Shown piece after piece: positions 23,003 to 35,010 of a DNA stretch of 64,000 bases (position 1 is its first letter; every line of letters begins with the position of its first letter). The stretch spans positions 47,801,156-47,865,155 of the forward strand of contig NC_062224.1 of the NCBI RefSeq assembly GCF_902686445.1, in the 5' to 3' direction. This stretch comes from Sciurus carolinensis (lineage: Eukaryota > Chordata > Mammalia > Rodentia > Sciuridae). The position numbers were made by a program, and so were the translations under genes. The notes under the pieces were generated by a model. The model saw only the letters and a list, made by a program, of their open reading frames with translations, was not told where the DNA came from and did not search any database.

Positions 23003-23118
23003 GGCTGGGGCTCAGGGGTAGAGCACTTGCCTGGCATGTGAGGCACTGGGTTCGATTCTCAGCACCGCATATAAATAAAGAAACAAAATAAAGGTCTGTT
23101 AACAAAATGAATTTTTAA
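23003..23118 (+). mobile_element. ID-type SINE, young-looking
   Basis: Sense body (ggggctggggctcaggggta ... gggttcgattctcagcaccg) with the ataaataaag...aataaaggt tail typical of recent squirrel ID copies. Confidence 0.92.
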
Positions 23119-23139
23119 AAAAATGCTAATGTACTGGTC

Positions 23140-23730
23140 CCTCTAAGTTTTCACCGAAAATAGAAAAAGTATCAATAGCTCCATTTCGATTCCGTCCATG
23201 GTATGTTAGCGTCCTTTTGGGGGAGTCCCTCGCCCCCTTCCCCGAAGAGAGAAGATCCAAAAAGATCGATAGTGGGGTGAGGGAGGCTGGGAAAGAGAGA
23301 GGAGCCGGGAGGGAGCAAGCAAGTGAGCGGAGAAAGAGGGAATGAGACGGAGCGAGAGCTCCCTCGGGGGAAATGCGAACGCTGGAGAGAGGCACCAATT
23401 ATTATAATTGAAGGTAATGGTGCCGAGGCGCCAAGGAGCTCCGCTCTGTTTTACATCACTCAGCTCCGACCCCGGCGCCTGCGCCCGGCTCCTCCCCAGC
23501 CGCGACCGCGCCCCAGGGGGTTTCCGGGGCCCCTTCCCCGCCTGCCGGGCGGGACCACTGGCCTAGTCCCCGGCGCTCGGCGCTCAAGTTCAGGTGCGCG
23601 CCGCTCTGCTGGCTCCTCAGTCCCGCCGCTCCAGCTGTTCTCCCGTCCCCCCACCGCCTCCCTCTCTGGTGACTAAGGGAGCAACACCAACACCTATAAA
23701 ACGGGGAGAAAACACCTTGCTCCGGACAAA
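23140..23730 (+). promoter_or_regulatory. Second CpG-rich island with TATA motif, possible unannotated promoter
   Basis: A purine-rich stretch (23280-23370) leads into a CpG-dense core (about 23420-23660: cccggcgcctgcgcccgg, ccgcgaccgcgcccc). At its downstream edge the plus strand has cctataaaacgggg (TATAAAA at 23695-23701), which would place a start near 23725. No open frame downstream looks like a protein: the first ATG, at 23749, gives only 40 codons. It sits about 10.4 kb upstream of BAMBI. Orientation and function are inferred. Confidence 0.45.
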
Positions 23731-23884
23731 GTCCACCCCTGGCCCCCCATGCTACAGTATGTAGAACTTGGAGGTGATCGAGGCGTCTGTCCCCGGTCAA
23801 ACTGTGGTACTGCCTCACCCACCCCAACCTCTTTCCCTTTCGCCCCATTAACTCAGGGAATTTATTATTAATTTATTAATTTTT

Positions 23885-23943
23885 ACAGTACTGGGGATTG
23901 AATCCAGGGCCTCCACACATGCTATGTATCCTGGGACCCAACC
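23885..23943 (-). mobile_element. ID-type SINE fragment
   Basis: Antisense body (agtactggggattgaatcca ... cacacatgctatgtatcc), truncated. Confidence 0.75.
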
Positions 23944-24329
23944 CGGGAAATTTAAATAGGAGAGTTCCTCAAAAATAAACCATGAGATGAGCATGGTGAA
24001 CAGGATGGGAAAGGAGTTTATTTTCCTTCAATTTCTCACCAAAATGGGAACCCTGAAATCATTTAATTTTACAGCATTGTTTCTGGTCAGAACTCCAGGT
24101 TCAGAGCAAAAGTAGGGAATTGAGGGGCCACCTACGTGTGAAGAAGTATATATTTTAAAAACTAGTGTTTATCGTTTAATTGATTTATCTGTGATTATAG
24201 AAGTGATGTATCGCTGTAGAAAACTTAGAAAATCCAGGGAAAAAAAGTGTAAAAACTGTGTGACTGAGGCAGGCCCTGCTTTTCTTTCCCAGATGGCACC
24301 AATACAGCAAAGCAGCAGGGGTTGGGTTT

Positions 24330-24475
24330 GGCAGCATTAGCTTGGGGTTCAGCCACCTACCAGTGTGTCGCTTTACCTAAACATCATTAAACCTCTCTAG
24401 ACCTGTTTGCCATCTATAAAATACAACTAGCCGGATGACCTCTGAGATTCCTTCCAGGTTCTGTGAAAGACAGCC
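24330..24475 (+). mobile_element. MIR ancient SINE
   Basis: Sense MIR: 'cattaaacctctctagacct', 'gtttgccatctataaaatac', then 'gattccttccaggttct'. Confidence 0.75.
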
Positions 24476-25865
24476 TCAAAAATGAAATCAGTCCAGAACA
24501 GCAAGTGATATTAGCTTCTCCATAAAGTTAAATAAAGAATGACTCCTTTAAAAAAATGCTTTAAGAAAGCCTTTAAAAAGCAGCCATATGACCCCATGTG
24601 TCCTTCAGAAGCCTGGTCTCTTTAAAACAGATGTGAATAATAATGCCAAGTATTTGGTAGGGTAGTTTGGTGCCAATACATGCTAAAAGTCCAGCACAAG
24701 ATGATGACCATTCTGCTGGAAACTGCACTGATCAGAATATTCTAGAAAGGTAAATTCAGTTCAGAGTGTGGTCCTTAAACAGATAGATCTTGGATGAAAC
24801 AGAGTGACCCAGTAGAAAAAGGCCCTTAATGCCATGTTCAAACAACAAATGTTCACTTTCATAACAAGAAAGGGAACTTTGTACAATTGCAGAAGGCACA
24901 GTAAGGACTGATGGGTACTGGGTAAAGGGAATTGGCTTCTTAAAGTGAGGAAGAACTTTCCATAAATAAATGCTGTTTGTGGATAGAATAGGTAGCTTAA
25001 GAGGCTGTGGTTCTCAAGCACCAGAGGAAATACATACATAGATGAACACATGCTAGACCAGATGACCCTCCAAAGTCATTTGCAATGCTGAGACACTATG
25101 ATGTCACCTATAGTGTCTTATAATTTCCTTTACATTAAAGATGACAATACTATATAATTTTCCAAAACAGGGAGCTATGCTAATACGAATCTCCCCTAAG
25201 GAGAAAGTGTCATCTCATTCTCCTGAACTGTTCAAGACCAGAGGTGTCAGTGGAAACAAGGAGTCAGGTAGACATTTAGTTCCCACTTTTGAGAGAGGGT
25301 TGTGCACCCCAGTGCTGTCTGGGGTCACTTTAGAGGCACCTCACCTTTTCTATTTCAGGAAGAAAAACAAGGAGTGGGACCGGCTAATTCCAGTCCCATG
25401 AATTTTAGGTAGTTCTGCAAAGAACAGATGACCTGCATGAAAACCAGGATCTCAATTCAATTTTGGGATCCCTTTTAAACTGATATTGATTCTCCCACAC
25501 CTATATTGCGTCTGACCAAATAGTACTCCTATCTCTCTTACCTGCCAGGCATCTAAACAATGCCTCACATTCATTTTCTTTCAGTCAATAGCTGGGCAGA
25601 TTTAACATTCTGTGGGTACAAAAGGAAATTCTATTTGGCAGGTTCTACCAACCTTCCTCATTCCTCATTAGTCCTTTGATATCATATTTTAATTCCAAAC
25701 AAACAACAAAACAAAACAGAAGACCAACCAAACAAACAACCAAGAAAGAAAACAGTTGGAGGAAAGAGGAGGGGAGGAGAGAGAAGGAAGGAACAAAGAA
25801 CTATCCTAGTAGGTTCTATCAATCGGTTTTTGCTTGTTTGTTTCTTTGTTTTTGTTTTTGTTTTT
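24476..25865. other. Unique sequence, nothing recognised
   Basis: No gene recognised. A/C-rich then purine-rich simple stretches lie at about 25690-25800, and a (TTTTTG)n run at about 25846-25865. Confidence 0.35.
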
Positions 25866-25920
25866 GAGGGCGGCAGGTATGCTAGGCAAGTGCTCTTCTA
25901 CTGAACTATACCCCACCCTC
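25866..25920 (-). mobile_element. ID-type SINE fragment
   Basis: Antisense body 'ggtatgctaggcaagtgctc' then 'ctgaactataccccaccc'. The tail side is replaced by a T/G-rich repeat. Confidence 0.7.
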
Positions 25921-26351
25921 TTTCTTCTTGGTACAAGTGTAGCTTATTTCTTAGCTTTTGCTAACACATTATTCCTTGATAAGTACCTCTTGAGGTGCAC
26001 TTCAGACTTGGACCCTCTAGAACCAGGAACAGAATCACCATCACCTATGTTAGGCGCTTTTCTTCTCTTGAAAACACTGCCCTCCTCCCTTCCTTTCCCA
26101 GGTCTCCTGCAAGTCACACAGCCCCATAGCAAGAGCTATAGCGCAGGGAACAGAACTTCTCTCCAAATCATCAGACCCTCTTTTTTTTTTTTTCTTTTTC
26201 TTTCTTTCTTTTATCTCTTGCTCAGATTTTTACACATACATCATAAAATAATGTGTTCATTCTCTAGAGAAAATCACATTCGAAAATGGGGCGTGAAAAG
26301 ATCAGGGAAAACAAACAAAATCCTTGAAACAATGAAAGAAACAAAAAAATC

Positions 26352-26450
26352 CACCAGGAGCTGACCCATAGTCCCAGCTACTTGGGAGGCTGAAGCAGGA
26401 TCTTTTGAGCCCAGGAATTCCAGACCAGCCTAGGCAAAAATGGGAGAAAA
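26352..26450 (+). mobile_element. 7SL-derived monomeric SINE
   Basis: Sense 7SL-type body: catagtcccagctacttggg, aggctgaagcaggatctttt, ccagaccagcctaggc. No ID half. Confidence 0.8.
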
Positions 26451-27027
26451 AAACCCACCAGGGTAACCATTCTTTTCTAAGTCAGCTCCAGGACTTTGGT
26501 CTCTATTATCGCTTTTATTTTCCAGAAAATGAAATGCATTGTAATTGCAATTCAGAGCTTTTCCTCCTTAGGACACATCCTGCTGGCCCGGAGGGAAGAG
26601 ATCCTAGCACATGTCTTTCTCGCCCTCTTGTGGTGAGAGGGAAGCAGTGCCCCACTGGGAAGACAGCAGTTGCTGTTTACTGTTGAGAAGCAAGGTCATT
26701 CTAGGAGATATTTAGACTCAATATTTTAATGACTGTGTCTCAGTGTCTTGCGATGACCTCTTTAAAGGAGGACTGTGATCCCTGTTCCCAGAATCTTTTT
26801 AAAGCTTCAGACAATAATGAACACAATTTTCTCTGTGCTTAAGGTGAAGAGAAGGGGTGTACCCAGTTCCAGTATGCTGTAGAGGACAACAGTGACCATT
26901 GTTCTTTAAAATGGCCTAGAGTGTTTGTGTCACACAATAGAAAAAAAGGAGGCATTTCCATTCTGTTCTGGGTGACTCTGGATCATTCCTGGTTTTTGTT
27001 TGTGTTATTGTGTGTGTCCCCCCCCAC
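26451..27027. other. Unique sequence, nothing recognised
   Basis: No gene or named repeat. Confidence 0.35.
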
Positions 27028-27202
27028 ACACCAGTACTGGGGATTGAACCTATATGTGTTCTCACACTGAGCTAACCCCCTCCCCTATCTTTTTGAGACA
27101 GGGTCTCACTAAGCTGCCCAGGCTGGTCTTGAACTTGTGATCCTCCTACCTCAGTTTCCCAAGTTGTTGAGATCAGAAGCCTGTACCACCACAACCAGCT
27201 CA
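27028..27202 (-). mobile_element. Composite 7SL-ID SINE
   Basis: Antisense ID half (caccagtactggggattgaa) joined to an antisense 7SL half (gagacagggtctcactaagc ... gcctgtaccaccacaaccag). Confidence 0.88.
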
Positions 27203-27599
27203 TTCCTTGTTAAGTATTTTTTAATGGTCATGAGCAAACCAACCACCACAAGGCATTGTCCCTCTAAAATCTGATGTGTGGGTTGTTCTACACATTCCCC
27301 AACTGTTTTGACCAACTTGACTTTTAAAAGCAAACTGTTAAACAAAGAGATCTTCAAACAGGCAACCTAAACCTAAGCCTGGAAAGGACCCCTCCTTTCC
27401 AGATATGTATCAAACCAAAAGATGGGTGACTGAATTTTTCTCCATAACTGAGCATGGTCACATTGTTATCCATGAAAATCTTACTCACACTACCAGGAAA
27501 ATTCAACCTCCAACACTACATTAGTTTCCAGTCTACACTAGTCAAATTCATGTGTGTACCAAGAGCTATGTGAGACCACATCCGCCACTCTTTAAATGA

Positions 27600-27720
27600 T
27601 ACAAATCATGACATTCATCTCTGACTTTACCGTCAAGGAAACCAAGACTAGGTTAAATGGCTCCCCCAGGGTCATGCACTGAAACTCTGGGCTCAGGGCC
27701 CTACCTTCCATTTCAAAGAA
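27600..27720 (-). mobile_element. MIR-like ancient SINE
   Basis: Antisense MIR signature 'gtcaaggaaaccaagactag' followed by a degenerate 'cccccagggtcatgcactga'. Confidence 0.5.
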
Positions 27721-27789
27721 TGGGAAGCCGTGAAGAGTCATGCTATTCACTGGTAAATGGTGGTTTGTTTCTCCTTCTACAGGATGTGG

Positions 27790-27870
27790 CAAGAACTTGA
27801 GAGAGGAGAGGAAAGAGGAGGGGAAGGAAAGGAAAGGGAGGGGAGGACGAAGGAGGGGAAGGGAGAATAA
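27790..27870 (+). repeat. Purine-rich simple tract
   Basis: Nearly pure A/G: ggagaggaaagaggagggga with variants. It could form non-B DNA. Confidence 0.8.
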
Positions 27871-28379
27871 GGGTTGTTTATGAGCTGATTGAATCACCGC
27901 CACTCCCAAACCTCTCTTACTTCCTGTGAGCCTGAAGTAAGGATCTCTGGGAATGAGTTTTGAGATCATTCTTGGATTTCAGCTTTTAGTTTGCAGGAAC
28001 CAACCTGCCTAGGTAACTGTGAGTGATTAGTTTTCCTAATGCTTTATTTTATTTGCAGGCTCCTGTTCAGATCTTGGCCTTCTCCTGTGGAAAAATCCTC
28101 GATGGGAAATCTGATCCTGACCTTCAACACTGATTAAATGCACGAATAGAAGCAACCAGGTATCACAACCTTCACATCAGCCAGGATCCTCCTACCCATC
28201 ACAGAAGGATCTTCCATGCAAGTGATACCCCAGGGCTCTTGGAGTCTGTACCTGATTCCCTTTCAAGGATCACAGATGGGAAACCCTCCTGCAGACAGCT
28301 TCATCTTCCAGACCAAAGACAAGGAAGGAGGCCATGACTTCCCTGGGGTCCTGTCCTCTTATCTGGAAGTAAGCGGGTT

Positions 28380-28787
28380 TTATGGGTTGAATATGAAGCA
28401 TCCCTCAAAAGTTCCTTTGTTATAATGCAGGAATGCTCAGAGATGAAATGATTGGATTGTGAGAGCTATAGCCTAATCGGTTCATCCTAGGTTGAATGGA
28501 ATATGTGGTAACTGTAGACAGGTATGGCATGGCTGAAGGAGTTGGGTCATTAGGGGTGTGCCCTGGAAGGGTACATCCTCCCTATGGCCCCTGCCCTCTC
28601 TTTCTCTGCTGCTTCCTGGATCCCATGAATGAAAGCAGTGATCCACCACCATACCCTTCACAAAGTGCTGCCTGACCTTGAGCCCAAAGCAATGGACTCA
28701 AAACTGTGAGCACCAAATAAACTTTTCTTCTTCTAAGTTGTTCTCATCAGTAATTTTGGTCACAGTGATGAAAGAGTGACTTAAACA
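28380..28787 (+). mobile_element. MaLR-like solo LTR (copy 1 of a four-copy family in this window)
   Basis: About 408 bp, related to the copies at 31182, 45391 and 47391: a 'tatgggttgaatatgaagc' start, a 'gaaatgattggattgtgaga' block, a 'gagcaccaaataaacttttc' poly(A) signal block and a terminal 'agtgacttaaaca'. Assignment to the MaLR class rests on overall layout and the TG..CA-type ends. Confidence 0.7.
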
Positions 28788-28874
28788 ATGGGTCTTAGCT
28801 TCTTCACTTGACCTTTTTCCTCCCAGATCTATATCTTTCTTTGAGTGGCAACTGCGTGGTGCTTTTTGTTCTGA

Positions 28875-29040
28875 ATGCTAAAAGGCAGTGGGAAGAGCAC
28901 CAGACAGGGTCACTTTGACACCAACTCTTGGCCTAAGTTTGGATCAAGCCTCACTTAGCCTCTGGGGCTATAGATTCCTCGATGACAAGAGGAAGCAACC
29001 TGAGGATCTGCTTCTCAAGTCTTGCTGGCTCTAGAATTCT
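28875..29040 (+). mobile_element. MIR-like ancient SINE
   Basis: Sense MIR-type layout: 'gtgggaagagcaccagacag', 'cacttagcctctggggctat', a broad 'agattcctcgatgacaagag' analogue, then a ctctagaattctaa end. Confidence 0.55.
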
Positions 29041-29134
29041 AAGCTGCTTTTGTACCACTTGCTTACACTGCCTAGTAAGAGTAACTGGCTATTAAAGTGG
29101 CACTGTTTTTCTCAATTGTTGCAGGGGCGCCAAA

Positions 29135-29340
29135 GACTTAGTTCAGAGTTCTCAATGTTCAGTGTACATCAGAATGGTCTGGAGGGCTTGTTGAAACAGA
29201 TAATGGGCTCCATCTCAGAGTTTCTGATTCAGCAGGTTCCAGATAGGGTGGAGAATTTGCTTATTAAATTTATTAGAAAATAAGTTTCCAGAGGTGCTGA
29301 TGCTGCTGAGTTGGGAGCACACTTTGAGAACCTTTGGTCT
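29135..29340 (+). mobile_element. Non-autonomous hAT-Charlie (MER-type) DNA transposon
   Basis: The ends 'cagagttctcaatgttcagt' and 'acactttgagaacc' form imperfect inverted repeats. The interior 'agagtttctgattcagcagg' and 'aggtgctgatgctgctgag' match an ancient mammalian MER family. The exact subfamily is not assigned. Confidence 0.7.
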
Positions 29341-30099
29341 AGAGCTAAGTAGGAGGCATCAAGTACCTTCCAGTTCTCCCAAGATGGGCCTAGAGATTGT
29401 AAAACAGCAATAGGAAGACTCTTAACAGATAGACAGCTGAACCAATATCTGTCAACAGATTCCTAACTAACCTATCTTCTAGGGTTAGTCTCATGGGGAA
29501 GTAAGCAATGTTACCTAGTATTTATAGGGTTTTACAGTTTTAAAAGAGCTTTGTTTGGCTTCATGTACTTCTCCTATGATAGGGATAGGGAAGATTATTA
29601 GGGAAGATTATTAGAAGACTAATTAGAGGGAAGATTATTAGAGGCCAAAACTATAGTCACAAGTGGCCAAATCTTTGATTACTATACACAATTAAAAATA
29701 AGTGACCATCCAGGTCTCACCGAAGACTTTTTTTGATTTTCTATGCTCTGTGTACTTTCCCAGGCTGTCCTGCAATATACTGGGTTATTGGGACACTATA
29801 TCTAATCAAATAATTACTTCTTTGAGGTGCTAAGTGCACACACATGCAAAGCCATATTATTCAGTTGGCATAACCCAATAGAAACCTGAGTTAGCAGCCC
29901 TTCCTCCTGTGTTAGGAAATGGCTTTGAAATAATTTAGTGGAACTATATTTATTTATTTGCACTATATTTTAGTCAGTGTCATCAGTGATATCAAATAAT
30001 TTTCCTATACTGACTGATGTAGTAGATAAGGGCTCCTGGATAGGATTGTCAAGAGATGAATTTTGAAACTTAGTTCTCCATTTTGATTTTTAAAATCTG

Positions 30100-30290
30100 A
30101 TGGACATAGTGGGGCATGCCTGCAATCCCAGAGAGTGGGAGGCTGAGGCAAGAGAATCACAAGTTCAAGGTCTGCTTCACTGTCTTAGTAAGACCCTGTC
30201 ACAAAATAAAAAATAAAAAAGACTGGGGATGTAGCTTGGTAGTAAAGCATCCCTGGATTTAATCCCTAGTACCAAAAAAAATCCCCAAAA
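30100..30290 (+). mobile_element. Composite 7SL-ID SINE
   Basis: Sense 7SL half (ggggcatgcctgcaatccca ... gtaagaccctgtcac), an A-rich linker, then a sense ID half (gactggggatgtagcttggt ... tttaatccctagtaccaaaa). Confidence 0.92.
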
Positions 30291-30616
30291 CCCCAAACCA
30301 AAAAAACCAACCAAACAAACAATAAAACCCCTCCAAACCCCCAAAATAAACAAAAAACCTTGCATCACTCTCTTGATTCCTTTCTGTCTGCAGTTAACAC
30401 AATTAACGGCAAGTCCTTCAAGATATTTGGCAGACGGATCATATAAAGTGATGGCTGCAAACAGAAAGAATGAGGGCATTCTTCTCTACACAACTATTCT
30501 GAACTTCCCAAATAATGTAACTTAAGTGATGTGTCAGGTTCATTCTCAGGCCTACATGCTGCATGCTCCTGTGCAGCTGTGTGAAATTCAGATTTGTTTA
30601 TTTGAATAGGGGAAAA

Positions 30617-30619
<3 letters not shown>

Positions 30620-30669
<50 letters not shown>

Positions 30670-30672
30670 TCA
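30620..30672. repeat. (TC)n microsatellite
   Basis: A near-pure CT run of about 45 bp, then a single CA interruption. Confidence 0.95.
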
Positions 30673-31181
30673 GAACTATCACCCATCACCGTAAATGACT
30701 CCAGTACAAATGGACTATCTCACAATGACTTAACTATATTTGTTGGATTGTGAAAAATTGACTTTTGGAATAAGAGCTCTAGAAAGAGAGATTAAAGAGT
30801 AATAGGGAAGGTGAATACAACTGAAACATATTATATGCATGTATGGAAAAGTCACGATGGAACACATTAATTTGTACAATCAATACATACTAATTAAATT
30901 TTTAAAGATCTTGTCTGGCCATCCTGAGATTCTCACCCCATCACAGGGTCCTGCATCCTTTGTAGGTGATGCTGCTAGGTGTGTGGAGTAAGGCATAGGA
31001 GTAGGTTGAGACCAATGAGAGTCCTCGAAGCCACAAGGTGCTGAGAGAGTTGGGCTTTCTGGTCTCAGCAAGGAGAAGCTAGTTCTCCCATGCCCACTTT
31101 CCTGAGATAAGAATCTAAGGGGAAAGCAAAGGAAAGATAGCATTGGCCTCAGGCTCTCTGGCCAAACTGAAAGTAGGAAAG

Positions 31182-31654
31182 TGTTATGGTTTGGGTCTGA
31201 AATGTCTCCCAAAGACTCATGTGTTGACAACTTGGTCCCCAATGCAGCAATGTTCACAGGTGGGCTTCTTGGAAAGTGATTGCATCATTAGGGCTCTGAC
31301 CTCATCAGTGGGTTAATCCATTGATAACTGAGCAGATCACTGGGAAATAGAAACTGTTGGCAAGTGGGGCATGGTTGGAGGAACTAGGTTATTGGGGCCA
31401 TGACCTTGGGGACTTTTATCTTGTTCCCACCTCACCACACCCACTGGCTCTGCTTCCTAGCAGCCTATAGCTGAGCAGCTTTCCTCTACCAAGCCCTTCT
31501 CCCATGATGTTCTGCCTCATGTTCTGTTTCAGGTCCAAAGTAATGGAACCAACCAACTATGGACTAAAACTCTTGAAACCATGAGTCAAAATTAATCTTT
31601 CCTCCTCTAAGCTGTTTTCTCTGGTATTTATCACAGTGATGAAAAGCTGACTCA
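31182..31654 (+). mobile_element. MaLR-like solo LTR (copy 2)
   Basis: Begins TGTTATGGTTTGGGT and ends GCTGACTCA, 473 bp, with 'ccatgagtcaaaattaatct' where the family poly(A) signal lies. This is the longest and best-preserved copy in the window. No clear 5-bp target duplication was found. Confidence 0.75.
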
Positions 31655-31972
31655 AGGAGTTACTCTCCAGTATTAGCTAGAAAGAAATAGGTGTGGAAAA
31701 GTAGCATAGCTGAACAAAGAAAGGGCAAAGCCTAGATTGATGTGTGAACAGGGGTGTGCACAGTGTGAGCACCAGGGCAGGGGCAAAAATAAAAAAAGAC
31801 CTCGATAAGTTGGCAAAATGAATTTTAGCTAACAGATTCAGAACTGTTCAGAGCAGCAGTTAGTGTCTCCCTATATCTTCCTGGCTTGGATTTAACACAC
31901 TCAACTCATTACTTTCTCATCTAAATTTACTTGCCTATCTTTGGAAGGGGCTACACCTCTTCTTCAGTTATT

Positions 31973-32112
31973 TTTTAATTTTTTTAAAATTTATTTTTAT
32001 TGTAAACAAATGGGACACATGTTGATTCTCTGTTTGCACATGGAGTAAAGGCATACCATTTGTGTAATCATACATTTACATAGGGTAATGCTGTTTGATT
32101 CATTCTGTTATT
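31973..32112 (-). mobile_element. Short 5'-truncated young L1 (3' UTR only) with 15-bp target duplication
   Basis: The 140 bp insert is the reverse complement of the L1 3' end seen at about 58320-58438 (tgggacacatgttgattctc, ggcataccatttgtgtaatc, ttacatagggtaatgctgtt). An exact 15-bp direct repeat (tcttcttcagttatt) flanks it at 31958-31972 and 32113-32127. Confidence 0.92.
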
Positions 32113-32127
32113 TCTTCTTCAGTTATT

Positions 32128-33499
32128 GAATGGTTTTGGATAATAATCACTGGCTTCTGAGTTAATGGTTCAACAATGATGCTTTTCTGCCAAGAGACTT
32201 CCCAGCCTCCCATCCACTCAAAATGTTTCTCCTTGAGACTAAGGAGATGATGGAACAGAAGGTGAAGGGCACAAACTTTGGACTCAAAGCTCCACGTGAC
32301 CTCAGTTGATACCATTAATAGGTCTGTGACTCTTTGAGTGTTTTAAATTTTTTCCTGTAATAATAATGAATTTACTGGAGCTGTTTGTTTTGTACGTGTA
32401 AGGGACTGGTATCTGAGACAGGAAAGTACAGACATTTCCTTCTTAGGATTATGTCCAATGGCTACCATAGCTGTCTTTGAGAAGTCTAGCTCCCCAAAAC
32501 TCAGTTATAATGCTGATGCTTGGTTTGTCCCATAGGCAACACTCTAATATTACTTAACTATTTAAGTTAAGATGTTCTAGATTCCCTGTTTGTTTTCTCT
32601 GGGTTGCTGACAAACAACATGCAGATAATGACAAATACTACCAGCATTTAGGATGCAAGGCCACTAGGCTGTGCTCCACCCTCCGCCTGCTTCAGGACGA
32701 TCCATCCCTATCCTCAACTCATCAGCCCTGGAGAGATGGTGCTGGGTAGCAATTGCCTCTATGGCACTTCCATTCCACCAGGATGAGGCCCACCAGGAAA
32801 ATGGTCTAGCTAGAAAAATATATGGACATTTACCGTCTTACCCAGAACTAACCTTTGAACACACAAGAAAATGAATAAACACACAAAATATTAAATTATC
32901 ACAAGCTTCATTTTTCTTTGATGTAACAAAAGCCACAATGTGCTTGTTGAAGTCAGATACCCTCTCTGTTCCTCCCTCCTGCTGCAGGTTCTTCACTAAT
33001 AACATTATGAGCTAAGACTGGAATGTCAACTTGAACTTTAACATTTGTGGCACAAGTAACTATAACAGCGTAAGCATATGCTTTTCAAAAAAAATTTGAT
33101 TAAGTGTTTGAATTGACTCTATACTTCCTGAGGCCCTTAGGTTAAAATAACATGATCTAATGCAATAAAAACCAGCCAAAAAATACATTCTTTGCTTCCA
33201 GTAGCACGAGGCCAATTGAATCTACCTGAAGCCTACTTGAACTCTGTTAATCAGTCCAGATACTAAATGATTTCTCTCTTATTTTGGTGTCCATATATTC
33301 AATTAAGAGGCTCCTTATTCTTCCAGTGGCATATAAATGTGCACAATTTCAGGAGAACTAAAAAGTATCATTAATAGTCAGTGCCTAAGGAGATTCCTGA
33401 ATAGTTGTCAGGCAGATTAAGCCAAGAACTGAAGTTTAGTCTTTAATAATTAATCCTAATTCCATGACTCCTGCCAGAAGTGTAGAGTAAAATAACCCT
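32128..33499. other. Unassigned sequence, no gene seen
   Basis: No domain-bearing open frame. It may contain old unrecognised repeats. Confidence 0.35.
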
Positions 33500-33504
33500 C
33501 CGAT

Positions 33505-33510
<6 letters not shown>

Positions 33511-33539
<29 letters not shown>

Positions 33540-33614
33540 GGTGCTGGGGATTGAACCTGGGCCTTGTGCTTGCAAGGCAGGCATTCTACCAACTGAGCTA
33601 TCTCCCCAGCCCTT
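33511..33614 (-). mobile_element. Young ID-type SINE with target duplication
   Basis: Antisense: a poly-T run of about 26 nt, then gcggtgctggggattgaacc ... gagctatctccccagccc. Near-identical 11-bp repeats (ccgatgttctt / ccaatgttctt) flank it at 33500-33510 and 33615-33625. The body is tRNA-like. Confidence 0.93.
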
Positions 33615-33779
33615 CCAATGTTCTTGAAGACATAAAACCAGGAAAGGGAACCAGGGAAAAGTTGATACTTGACTTAGGCCTGAAAGAAAAGACAGGACTT
33701 CACAGATAAAGGAGAACCGAGGATGTGCTGGCTAACGGAGTCACAGGAGTGAAGGCAGGTATGTAGAAGAGGGCACAGC

Positions 33780-34560
33780 AGGCATGTGCTCAGCAAATAC
33801 TAATAGAACAGGTGCTGTGTGCCAGGAAGTGGACCAGGTGCCAGGACACATCAGGGGGCACACGGGTCTCCCAGACTTACATGCCCCTGGGGGGACACAG
33901 ACAAAAAAGGAATTGCTAAGTAGCATATGGAAGTTCCAGATGGCAACAAGGACTATGGTGAAGAATAGATCTTGGAAGGGGAAGAGGGGTCTTGAATGAG
34001 TGAAAGTAGAGTACTTTTAAAAATAGAGACCAGAGAGACCTTTCCAATGAAGTGACTGTTTTAGTAAGACTCACAGGAGGTGAGAGTTAAGTTATCACAA
34101 CCAGAAGAGTTATACGACCATAAGAGGGAAGACTGTTCTGGGTGAAGGGTACAGTAAGTGTCAAGGCCCTGAGGTAGAACTCTGCTTACACAGTGAGAGA
34201 ATGCATTCCCAACAGGGACGTCATCCCAAGGGGGGTGAAGTTCATTCCTGGAAGATGACAAAGAATGCTTCCTCTTTTAATGTATATAGCACAGACACAG
34301 ATATGGTAGATAAACATACATCTGTAGTATTCAATTTTCTTATCCCTGGTAGGAGCAATAACTTAAAAGCATTGAGTCAGGGGAATAGTAATGAGGTCAA
34401 AATGACCAGAATGTAATGACTAGGGAAAGAGCAGAGAGGATAGGAGTGTACTGGGAAGTTGTCTTACACAGGTCATTGTAAGTACTTTGGCTTTTCCTCT
34501 GAGTACAATTGGGATGACGGCAGGTTTCTGACAGAGTGATGTGACTCACCTTCCAAGAGT
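33780..34560 (+). mobile_element. Ancient interspersed repeat, family not assigned
   Basis: Blocks such as 'gtcaaggccctgaggtagaa' (about 34157) and 'tgtaagtactttggctttt' (about 34477) recur in many mammalian genomes as an old LINE or DNA-element relic. I recognise the blocks but not the family name. Confidence 0.45.
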
Positions 34561-34679
34561 GCTGAGCATAGACTGCAGGAAGAGCTGTGGAAGGTTATTG
34601 CTCTAGTCTAGGCGGGAGATGATGGTGTCCTGTCTGGAGTGGTAGAGGATGATGGGGAGAAGTGGCGGATTCTGTATTT

Positions 34680-35010
34680 ACAGTCAGCCCTCAATAGATA
34701 GGGGTTCTGCATCCATTGATTAAATCAGCTGTGGATCAAAAATATTTGAAAAAATATTGCATCTGTACTGAACATGTCAGACCTTTTAAAATTATCATCG
34801 TTCTCTAAACACTACAGTTCAACATTTACATAATATTTATCTTTTGTTAGGTATTATAAACAATCTAGAAATTATTTAAAATACACTGGAAGGTGTCCAT
34901 AAATTATATGCAAGCACTACACCATTTATAGAAGACACTTGAACATCTGCAGATTTGGTATCCATAAGGGTCCTGGAACCAATCCCCCATGCATACCAAG
35001 GGGCAAATGT
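34680..35010. mobile_element. MER2/Tigger-type (TcMar) non-autonomous DNA transposon
   Basis: The left end cagtcagccctcaatagata and the right end 'ggtcctggaaccaatccccc' ... 'accaaggggc' are the diverged terminal inverted repeats of the Tigger/MER2 group. The interior 'taggtattataaacaatcta' also fits. Confidence 0.75.

Noticed and set aside
23003..23118. tRNA-like A and B box words in the ID elements as possible tRNA genes
   Set aside because: They are followed by A-rich tails, often have target duplications and recur many times. They are tRNA-derived SINEs. No cloverleaf tRNA gene was found.
23323..23848. Open frames of 117-130 codons in the second GC-rich island
   Set aside because: Their Arg/Pro/Gly-rich composition mirrors the CpG island, with no motif and no supporting start or splice context.
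25834..26364. A 176-codon plus-strand open frame
   Set aside because: It starts in a (TTTTTG)n run, passes through an antisense SINE fragment and a poly-T tract, and has no recognisable domain.
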